A stretch of 64,000 nucleotides of DNA from Lineus longissimus (Eukaryota > Nemertea > Pilidiophora > Heteronemertea > Lineidae): NCBI RefSeq assembly GCF_910592395.1, contig NC_088319.1, positions 1,180,001 to 1,244,000 on the forward strand. The letters run 5' to 3'. The position numbers and the translations under genes were made by a program. Each line of letters starts with the position of its first letter. Within the stretch, counting starts at the first letter, position 1. The notes under the pieces were generated by a model. It saw nothing but the letters and a program-made list of their open reading frames with translations. It had not been told where the DNA came from and made no database searches. Positions 56,320-64,000 of this stretch are shown one piece after another.

Positions 56320-56872
56320 CTGAAAGATCATCAAGGGTTAAAGTCAGGTGCATACAGCGGACAACATTGTCAGGACATTGCTCCTCAGCACTGACGCATT
56401 CTCTGTAACTCATATCGGTTCCGGAAAAACAGATAATTCAGCAACGTTACCTTATCTACTTGACAACTGTGAGGTGCAGAATATAGCAATATTGCACAAA
56501 TTCAGTAACCGCAAAGTTGCTGAATATGGCAACTACAATCTTTCGTTCAATCAGCTATTCAGGAATGTGATCTGCATCTCTACTTCAAGTCGATATCAAG
56601 GGACAGCCGTGATATGTCTTGAATTCTACTTATGCAAAGAAAGTTCTATCCAAGAATGGGGCCAAACATACAATTTAAGGGGGTCTCCCAAAAATTATAT
56701 TATGAATGACAAAAAGGTTTTAGTCCCTTGGTAGTTAGTTGTTGTCATAGTGCCAGTAGTTGTGAAGCACTTCGGTAGGCCTACAGACCAAGGTAAGCTA
56801 GCGCCAGAAGCGCTTTAAAAACACCATTATTTCATTGAGAACGGCAGAAACAAATTTAATAACAACACTTAC
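56320..56872. other. Intron, nothing recognised
   Basis: Short intron between the Ig exon and the pre-LamB exon. The plus-strand open frame crossing its left part has no domain. Confidence 0.55.
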
Positions 56873-57160
56873 GCTTTATTGTTACGATTGCATCAGGTTG
56901 AGCAAAAACGCTTCCCTTGTTGTTGAGGGCCTCACAGGTATATGCGCCTTGGTCCGACTCCCTGATCTGTCGGATGGTCAGGGTACCAATACCACCCTCG
57001 CTGGTGGTAGAGACGCGCGGGGGGTCTGGGATGTGACCCCAGTTGAGCCGCCAGACAATCAGTGGCACCGGGGTACCTCTAGCCTCACAGGATATGACAA
57101 CAGTTTCTCCCTGATCAACCTCAACTTTTCCTGGTGGTGACCTCAGGACAATAGGAGGAG
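56873..57160 (-). CDS. HSPG2: Perlecan exon: Ig module with perlecan signature
   Basis: A 288-bp phase 1-1 exon, acceptor TTTCAG and donor GTAAGTG. It encodes an Ig domain with VISCEARG, the motif WRLNWGHIP, a TSEGG stretch leading into GTLTIR, and ESDQGAYTCEALN. These match the first Ig module of vertebrate perlecan (the end of domain II) closely, and they are the strongest single piece of evidence for the gene's identity. Confidence 0.95.
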
Positions 57161-57625
57161 CTGAAATTGTGTTGTAAATTATGAAAGATGGCGGGGAATA
57201 GAAGTCAAGGAAAATGACTTAACCAGCAACACCATGTTCTGGACAATTCCATGAGTAGACTGAATGTTTTGTACATGACGAGATGGGGGGAGGCAGAAGA
57301 ATCTGCAAGTAAAGGACAATTTGTTGAATAGCTATCTAGGAATGATTGCCAGATAGAGCATGAAGAGATGAGGGGTTAAGTGAGCAATATCCTGGATCCA
57401 GTTGTTCTGACCACCCATCAGTGACATTTACTACGCTTCGTGTTACGTCGAAGGGCTTCACAAAAGGCGATCATGCCAAGTTAATACTTAACATTTTCAC
57501 TGCTGGAGTTTTTTGTGGGGGGGGGGAATGGTTTGGGCCAAAACATCGTGAGTTTTTTACCCATAGATCTACGTTTTGAACAACCAGGCCAAGATGAGTA
57601 ACACGATGACTTTCATAGGAGCATT

Positions 57626-57992
57626 GATGCAAGTATCAATTCGTGTCTTGTACCCCCCCTCCTCAAGGGTACGACACCTTATCACCCTATAACGACATCT
57701 TAAGGCTCAAGCATCACCCTTTTTTCACCAATGCTACTTTTTCTTTCGTCAAGACATCACCATCAACAATATATCAGTTATCACCGTCATATAAAGTAAC
57801 CGAACTAATTTTACTGGGTAAGGCTGTATGTTCGACAAGACATCGACACATTAGCATCCTTATTCTTTCCAGCTTCGCCAAATTTTCACTAAAGGAAAAA
57901 TAAATACTACTCAAGCATCGGCAAAGATTAGTGGTGATAGCTTAACTACCCTTGAGGAGGGGGGGTAAAAAAACCAATTGATACTTGCATGA
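57626..57992. mobile_element. Foldback/MITE element with long inverted ends, about 367 bp
   Basis: GATGCAAGTATCAATT and later ACCCCCCCTCCTCAAGGGTA at the left are matched in reverse complement by TACCCTTGAGGAGGGGGGGT and AATTGATACTTGCAT at the right, giving nearly 47 bp of terminal inverted repeat. There is no coding capacity. Confidence 0.78.
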
Positions 57993-58035
57993 ATGTCGCC
58001 TACTTTTGCGCATTGAGGTAAAGAAAATTACCTAC

Positions 58036-58167
58036 CGCATCCTAATTCATCTGACTGGTCCTGACAATCGACTTCACTGTCACACTGGTAACTGGCCGGG
58101 ATACACTGGTCACGACTCTGACACTGGTACTCAGTCTTCTTACAGGGGGCGCCAGGGGCAGATGTCG
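58036..58167 (-). CDS. HSPG2: Perlecan exon: LDLa module 4
   Basis: A 132-bp phase 1-1 exon, acceptor TTTCTAG and donor GTAGGT. A short linker (ATSAPGAP) is followed by an LDLa module ending DCQDQSDELGCG. It is the last LDLa before the Ig module that leads into the laminin-like region, the position of the fourth LDLa in vertebrate perlecan. Confidence 0.9.
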
Positions 58168-58470
58168 CTAGAAAGATATCAAATGTACAGTATGAATGAC
58201 CACAACAAAGTGTGACAACAGTTTTGTCTTCTACACTAAAAAACAGATGTTACTGTCGATATATACCGGTTAGAAGAAAAAAGTCAAAATTTTGAAAACA
58301 TTTTCAAAGTCAAAAAAGTTTTGGGACTGATGATTTTGGGACATTTGGAGCAGAAAACAAAAAAAACAGTGAAAAAAAATTTTTGTACTTGAACATTTTT
58401 CAATTTCAAAATCTGTACAGGTTTTCTTCAAATAAGATCCAAATCAGCAAACATAGTATCAACATATAGT

Positions 58471-59265
58471 GCTCATTGAGAGCTTTCCAATGAATGGTCA
58501 TGTCAATATGTTTACAAATGGAACCATCACAAAGTGTTCATTGAGAGCTTTCCAATGAATGGTCATGTCAATATGTTTACAAATGGAACCATCACAAAGT
58601 GTTCATTGAGAGCTTTCCAATGAATGGTCATGTCAATATGATTACAAATGGAACCATCACAAAGTGCTCATTGAGAGCTTTCCAATGAATGGTCATGTCA
58701 ATATGATTACAAATGGAACCATCACAAAGTGCTCATTGAGAGCTTTCCAATGAATGGTCATGTCAATATGTTTACAAATGGAACCATCACAAAGTGCTCA
58801 TTGAGAGCTTTCCAATGAATGGTCATGTCAATATGTTTACAAATGGAACCATCACAAAGTGCTCAATGAGAGCTCTCCAATGAATGGTCATGTCAATATG
58901 TTTACAAATGGAACCATCACAAAGTGCTCAATGAGAGCTCTCCAATGAATGGTCATGTCAATATGTTTACAAATGGAACCATCACAAAGTGCTCATTGAG
59001 AGCTTTCCAATGAATGGTCATGTCAATATGATTACAAATGGAACCATCACAAAGTGCTCATTGAGAGCTTTCCAATGAATGGTCATGTCAATATGTTTAC
59101 AAATGGAACCATCACAAAGTGCTCATTGAGAGCTTTCCAATGAATGGTCATGTCAATATGATTACAAATGGAACCATCACAAAGTGCTCATTGAGAGCTT
59201 TCCAATGAATGGTCATGTCAATATGATTACAAATGGAACCATCACAAAATGCTCATTGAGACTGT
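58471..59265. repeat. 65-bp tandem array, 12 copies
   Basis: GCTCATTGAGAGCTTTCCAA recurs every 65 bp from 58471 to 59251. Units differ at a few positions (GTTTAC or GATTAC, AGCTTT or AGCTCT), and neighbouring units share variants. It lies in the intron between LDLa 3 and LDLa 4. Confidence 0.95.
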
Positions 59266-59321
59266 CTAAAAGCTCCTGTCAATAGGTTTGTCAATGGGGT
59301 TTTCTACGGCTGAATACTTAC

Positions 59322-59441
59322 GGCAAATGTTTTCGTCTGAATTGTCCCCACAGTCATTGTCCCCATCGCACCACCAGATAGACTGAATACACTTGCCAGA
59401 ATCGCAGCGATGTTCATTGGGTTCGCACGGCATTGTATCGA
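59322..59441 (-). CDS. HSPG2: Perlecan exon: LDLa module 3
   Basis: A 120-bp phase 1-1 exon, acceptor TTTCAG and donor GTAAGT. It encodes an LDLa module with the core [16 protein letters not shown]. The usual glycine after the last cysteine is replaced: the codon is completed as proline by the next exon. A 12-copy 65-bp array lies in the intron just downstream. Confidence 0.9.
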
Positions 59442-59795
59442 CTGAAAGGTGGAATGATTTCAGACTAAAATATCATGCCAGGCTGGATATTCTTGCAATA
59501 GAGATTGAGGTAAGGCACCATACGGACTCCATCTCTGAAGTTGAGTTACAGCTATCTAGTGATACATCAGATTTAGTCAAATCGACAAGCGTTTTTATAG
59601 GACCGGAGCGACCCTGTATATTCCACTGATCTGCACATTGTCCTTCTGTCTTCTTCACGGCTGATCAATTCTCTGGTCATTGTGGACCCCATGAGGTCAC
59701 AAAGTCATCGGACATGTACAGACAATTTCTATTTCCTGAAGTTTAAATTTCTAAACGCTAAGGAGAAAATGTTCAATATCAAAACTAGACCTTAC

Positions 59796-59939
59796 CGCAA
59801 TTGGCTTCATCTGATTTGTCCGCGCAATCAAAGTCCCCATCACAGAGGTAATCTTTGGGTATGCACTGTCCGCTATTACATCTTGTGTCTGTATCTGCAC
59901 GACACTGACCATCGGTCGGTGGGACAAGCGTTGGGCCAA
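59796..59939 (-). CDS. HSPG2: Perlecan exon: LDLa module 2
   Basis: A 144-bp phase 1-1 exon, acceptor TTCCAG and donor GTAAG. It starts with a short proline-rich linker and continues as an LDLa module ending [12 protein letters not shown], with all six cysteines and the acidic calcium-binding residues present. Confidence 0.9.
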
Positions 59940-60734
59940 CTGGAAAAAATTTGATATTCTCAAACATCTCAATTTATAATGACCCACAGTTTACAGCATA
60001 GGCCTAAATGCACCACCAAAACCGTTTGAGTTGGTGTCAGTATTGGTTTTCTCACGAAAACAGCTCGAGTGGAGCAAAAACGTAAGCCAAAACCTTGGCT
60101 CCACCTTGATTTTTGCCTACAGCTTAGCTCCACCCTTGCAGCTTCAGTGAGACAATCAATACCTCCAGCTTGGTAACAATTCCTCAAGCTCAACTAACAT
60201 CTTTTTGGTTAAGTCTGTCAATGATTTTGATATCAGTCCTCAGAGAGCAGTCTGACAAACAAGATAATATGACTCCCTTTGCCATAAGTGGTGCTTACTG
60301 GTTTGTTACAGGCAATCGCTTCAATTGTAGCTCTGTGGTATTATACACGTAGCAGGAAGCAGAAAGAGTTATATAACCAACGGTGGCGACCGTTGGCTGA
60401 GTCACGTGCTACGAGGCTCGGTCATGGTGCAAAATTCCTTTTGTACATTTTTACAGACAGAATTTCTTTCTCGGTGGCCTAAGCCCTGTCTTCTGGAGAC
60501 ATAGTCATGAAATTTTCACTAATGAATACAAGTGATACACAAACTATACGACTGATGCAAAACATACACTAGATCTTCATAAATTAGTGGTCTTGTATCG
60601 CACTGCCTGCAACAGAAGCCTTGTGGTTCCCTCAGGTAGCATACCTTGGTACCGAAAAAGGAACCTAGGTAACTGACCACCTGGTAACTATTGCAGGCAG
60701 TCAGCTGCATTGCTCAAACATGAACTATTAGTTG

Positions 60735-61170
60735 CTTCTACACGAGGACGGTTTTAGCCCTCCTCACCTCGAGCCACTTGAAGCCGGATCACCTGTAATT
60801 AGCTTTGCGCTGTCTACACGGAGACGGATCAAATCGCCGGCCCCAGGTCAGTTCAGGCCACTTAAACCACTAACCCGTCGCATGGTGGCGCATGTGACTC
60901 TTTATTCGGTGGATCATATATATATGATATACTGCGCTACCTGATTTTAGTACTGTGCGCAAAGTGACTCGAGGCTAGATCGGTTCTACACGAGAGATTA
61001 AGCATCTTGAAGTGGCTCCAACCCGCCTCAAGTGACTCGAGACTGCAGTGCTAACGCGCCTCGGGTCAGGTCACTTGGAGACGGTTCTGATTTCGTTCTA
61101 CACGGTAAAAATCATCCTGACCCGCCTCGAGCTGGCTCGAAGCCGGTTCCAACTGTCCTCGTGTAGAAAG
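60735..61170. mobile_element. Inverted-repeat element, about 436 bp
   Basis: CTTCTACACGAGGACGGTTT at the left is matched by CAACTGTCCTCGTGTAGAAAG at the right in reverse complement. The middle is rich in inverted words (CTCGAGCCACTTGAAGCCGG, CTACACGG). It is likely a non-autonomous DNA element. Confidence 0.72.
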
Positions 61171-61595
61171 GCCTATTGACAGATACAAGCCATCAATACT
61201 ACGTTGTCCGAGATCATAACATTGTTCATCAGGTCTACATGGCTGAGCGCAAAACTGTTGTAACTGACAAATTTGAAAAAAATGAGTTAGCCCCAGAAAT
61301 CAATGCAAAAACATCATATCTACAATATTATTGTGTTGATTAGTGCTGCCTTGTATCATACGCCCCTAAACTACCAATGTAATACTATTGTATCTGCAGA
61401 TTACAGGAAAACATGAGTGCAAAAACATTGTATCTGCATTCAAAATGGCTTCCTCAAAACAAAAGAGGCTGATGACTGCTGATGAAGTTCAAATCTTTGA
61501 AGTCATTTTCCTCAAAACCAAAGGAAGTGTAGATACAACAGTTTTGCACTCAGCCCACGTTCACGCTCTAACATAAAACGGACAAAAATACTCAC

Positions 61596-61868
61596 AAACA
61601 TCGACCATGAGACGTCCACTCGCACGTATATCCTCAGCAACTCCAATCACCGAGCATGTGTACTGACCGGAATCAGCTGCCCTTGTCACCCCAATTGTCA
61701 AGACACCATCAACGTCAGTTGCCCCCTGCGGCAACTGTTGACCATTCCGGCTCCAACGCACCTTGGGTGGAGGGTTACCCGTCGTGCGACAGATGAACAT
61801 GGCGCGTTGACCCTCCCTGATACGGAGGCTGGGTGGAGCAACATTGATTCTGATTGGTACTTCTTCCA
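61596..61868 (-). CDS. HSPG2: Perlecan exon: immunoglobulin (I-set) module between LDLa modules
   Basis: A 273-bp phase 1-1 exon, acceptor TTTCAG and donor GTGAGT. It encodes a complete I-set Ig domain: the first cysteine in MFICR, the core tryptophan in VRWSRNG, and the second cysteine in DSGQYTCSV. It lies between LDLa module 1 and the next LDLa module. Vertebrate perlecan has its four LDLa modules together with one Ig after them, so this extra Ig is a departure from the vertebrate order. Confidence 0.9.
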
Positions 61869-62640
61869 CTGAAAGAAATTGTCGGGAATGATCGACTAGT
61901 CAGCCTGAACCTTGCTCTAGCATTTAACCTCACCTTTGTGAGGGAGCTTTTGATGGGGTTGACCTTAGTAACCCATCACAGATCCTCATACGCAGAGATT
62001 TCGAAATTTGCATAAAATTTGTTCTGTTTGACGGAGTTTTATCCAAATAGGTGTAAGGATCTATGATAGGTTGCTATTCTAAACCCTCCCTATCAAAGTT
62101 AGATCAACAGACCATGATAAAAAGAACTTGGGAGAGGTTGCCTCCTGTCTGAAGCTGGATTTCCCACAAGGTAGATGGCTGGCTGCGACTCGAACTGGTA
62201 GAAGATTATCGTAGAGGGTGTTGCTGATTCCACAGGGTGATTGCCACATGTGAGAGTTCTCACCTTCCAATTTGCTCATGGAGTAATACATTTTCAAATC
62301 GGGTGACAATGCCACTTGTCAGAAACCGCGCCTAAACCTTACAGGCAAAAGTGTCCATGCATGGATCATTGATGGACCCACGGATCATCACAAACCATGT
62401 CTTACTGCGGTACACCATCATAGATGCTGTGATGACCCATGACAGACCCACTGATGGCCCATGGACCATCCATTGATGAGAGTTCCATCATAGGCCTACT
62501 GACATAGGGTCCCATCAAAATGAACGAACTTGTCTGCAGCAAAGTACAAATCCACTTGAGTGACCATCTTCAGAATTCTGGAAAATCTGTATAGTTCACC
62601 AATTTTAAAATGAAATCTTTGAAGGCCCGTCAAAAAATCT
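61869..62640. other. Intron, nothing recognised
   Basis: Intron between the extra Ig exon and LDLa 1. From about 62350 it is rich in GATGGACCCA-like words that lead into the next array. Confidence 0.5.
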
Positions 62641-62955
62641 TTACAATATAATGGATTCCATGCATGGATCAATGATGGACCCATGGCAGATATGAACATA
62701 GGTTCTATCCATGGATCTATGATGGGGATTCTCCATCATCTATCCATGGATGGGCCCATGCATGGATCAATGATGGACCCATGGCAGATATGAACATAGG
62801 ATCTATCCATGGATCTATGATGGGATTCTCCATCATCTATCCATGGATGGGCCCATGCATGGATCAATGATGGGCCCATGGCAGATATGAACATAGGATC
62901 TATCCATGGATCTATGATGGGATTCTCCATCATCTATCCATGGATGGGCCCATGG
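62641..62955. repeat. 97-98-bp tandem repeat, about 3 copies
   Basis: TGCATGGATCAATGATGG starts at 62661, 62759 and 62856. Units contain ATCCATGGAT and GGGCCCATG palindromes. Confidence 0.9.
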
Positions 62956-63034
62956 ATTAATCGCCGTCATAAATTCACGCATGGACACTTTTGCCCAGAA
63001 CTATAAATCGGTGAAGAAAATATCCACAACTTAC

Positions 63035-63148
63035 CGCAATCGGCCTCGTCACTTCCATCTCCACAGTCGCGGCGCTTGTCACATTTCCTCCTGGCATCGA
63101 TGCATTCTCCGCTAACGCACTTAAACTGGTTGGGTCGACACTGGACAG
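63035..63148 (-). CDS. HSPG2: Perlecan exon: LDLa module 1
   Basis: A 114-bp phase 1-1 exon flanked by TTCAG and GTAAG. It encodes one LDL-receptor class A module with six cysteines and the calcium-binding ending CGDGSDEADCG. Symmetric phase-1 boundaries are typical of shuffled LDLa modules. It is the most upstream perlecan exon visible; I saw no further exon between here and 64000. Confidence 0.9.
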
Positions 63149-63252
63149 CTGAATATCAAAATTCCATAATCTGCCAATCGGTCACAATAGATTTTAGGAT
63201 TATTGGCGTGATTGAGAAGGAATCAGATGAACCTGTTTGCGTTCAGAGAATT

Positions 63253-63473
63253 CCTCAGCCAAGGTGGAGCTTTTGGTTTCACTTTTGATCCATAACCAGG
63301 TAATTAAATTGTTGGTGGAGGAATCTAAAGTTGGGAGCACACTGGGATAAACGTACAAATCGTAGAAATCCTCAGCCAAGGTGGTTTTTTACTTTCACTT
63401 TTGATCCATAACCAGGTAATTAAATTGTTGGTGGAGGAATCTAAAGTTGGGAGCACACTGGGATAAACGTACA
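63253..63473. repeat. Direct repeat of about 104 bp, two copies
   Basis: CCTCAGCCAAGGTGG to GGGATAAACGTACA occurs at 63253-63357 and 63370-63473 with small differences. The region from 63149 to 64000 shows no perlecan exon. Confidence 0.88.
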
Positions 63474-64000
63474 CTAATCCTGATCGTATCTCGGAGGTTT
63501 TTAAGATTTTATATCAATGGAAAGACAAATGGTTTGTTGCCTTGGCATCCGTGACATTGCGTTGTAAGTTATTCATGTCCCGTCATGTCATACTGCCATA
63601 AAGCAACTTTCAGTTTGAAATCAAGTGGAAAAGCAACCTCTTGAATATAACCTACTTCCAAACATTTTTCTCTCTGTGCTCTGAGATTTAGGACATACTA
63701 ACAATGACAACAATACAGCTATCATTTTACTCAAATCTGATGAAAAATCGATGGGGATTTCAAAATGGTAGGGCGGAGGGGTAAAGTTAAATGCAGGTGG
63801 AAGTAAGATTGTTACAACGCAACCTGAATGTGAAGAGATGAATTAAAGGACTGCAAGGCAGAATATCTGAAGTTATATGATATTGCACATAAGTTAGGTT
63901 CATTTAAAAGGGTACCCCTTTAATTACAAGATAACATGTTAACTGTTTATTTTGTACCATTCAGGCTGAGCAATTTTGGCAGGATGAAGCAAAGTTTTGT

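Larger units (their letters stand above)
10796..63148 (-). other. HSPG2: Perlecan gene span (24 exons and their introns; both ends outside the window)
   Basis: This span collects 24 minus-strand exons that join in one open frame with GT-AG introns. Perlecan is a secreted basement-membrane heparan sulfate proteoglycan that binds laminin, nidogen, collagen IV and growth factors. The modules seen, in order, are LDLa, Ig, LDLa, LDLa, LDLa, Ig, then LamB with LE modules three times over: domains II and III of perlecan. The Ig module just before LamB carries WRLNWGHIP and SDQGAYTCEA, which I recognise as perlecan-specific. The N-terminal region (SEA or equivalent) would lie beyond 64000. The last LE pieces, the Ig array and the LamG domains would lie before position 1. 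Laminin alpha chains also have LamB and LE modules, but they lack LDLa and this Ig module, so perlecan is strongly preferred. Two antisense genes sit in one intron. Confidence 0.93.

Overview
The window is animal nuclear DNA. It has spliced genes with GT-AG introns and a reading frame that stays in phase across exons, and it is dense in satellites, minisatellites and short inverted-repeat elements. The secreted matrix protein encoded, the large ankyrin gene and the repeat style suggest a marine invertebrate. A lophotrochozoan is possible, but the species cannot be fixed from the sequence alone.

Main gene (minus strand, 63148 down to 10796): 24 consecutive exons of a perlecan (HSPG2 / trol / unc-52) homologue. 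Read 5' to 3' they encode LDLa, Ig, three more LDLa modules, then an Ig module with the perlecan-type WRLNWGHIP and TSEGG motifs, and then three laminin IV (LamB) modules separated by laminin-EGF (LE) modules. Every exon junction is in phase, so no internal exon needs to be missing. The 5' end (before the first LDLa) and the 3' end (remaining LE, Ig array, LamG modules) lie outside the window. After the last exon at 10796 the intron runs off the left edge through a 239-bp satellite (1-5410).

Nested genes (plus strand): the 24.6-kb intron inside the first LamB module (29140-53775) holds two antisense copies of a second gene, at 34936-39585 (1549 aa) and 48422-51484 (1020 aa). Each protein is a long array of nearly identical 33-residue ankyrin repeats, then about five diverged ankyrin repeats, then a Mab-21/cGAS-like nucleotidyltransferase domain with the full G-S, E-x-D and D set of catalytic residues, and a strongly basic tail. 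They look like ankyrin-fused cGAS-like receptors (cGLRs), a family of innate immune sensors that make nucleotide second messengers. The copies sit in a tandem segmental duplication (about 30636-41652 and 44596-53551). They differ by exactly 16 ankyrin units (27 against 11) and by a patch of amino-acid changes next to the active site.

The remaining DNA is intronic: tandem repeats of 239, 156, 143, 97-98, 75, 74, 70, 65, 56, 39 and 21 bp, TA-flanked and TTAA-flanked non-autonomous DNA transposons, and one probable tRNA-derived SINE. Two of the tandem arrays seem to have arisen from pieces of perlecan exons that include splice sites.
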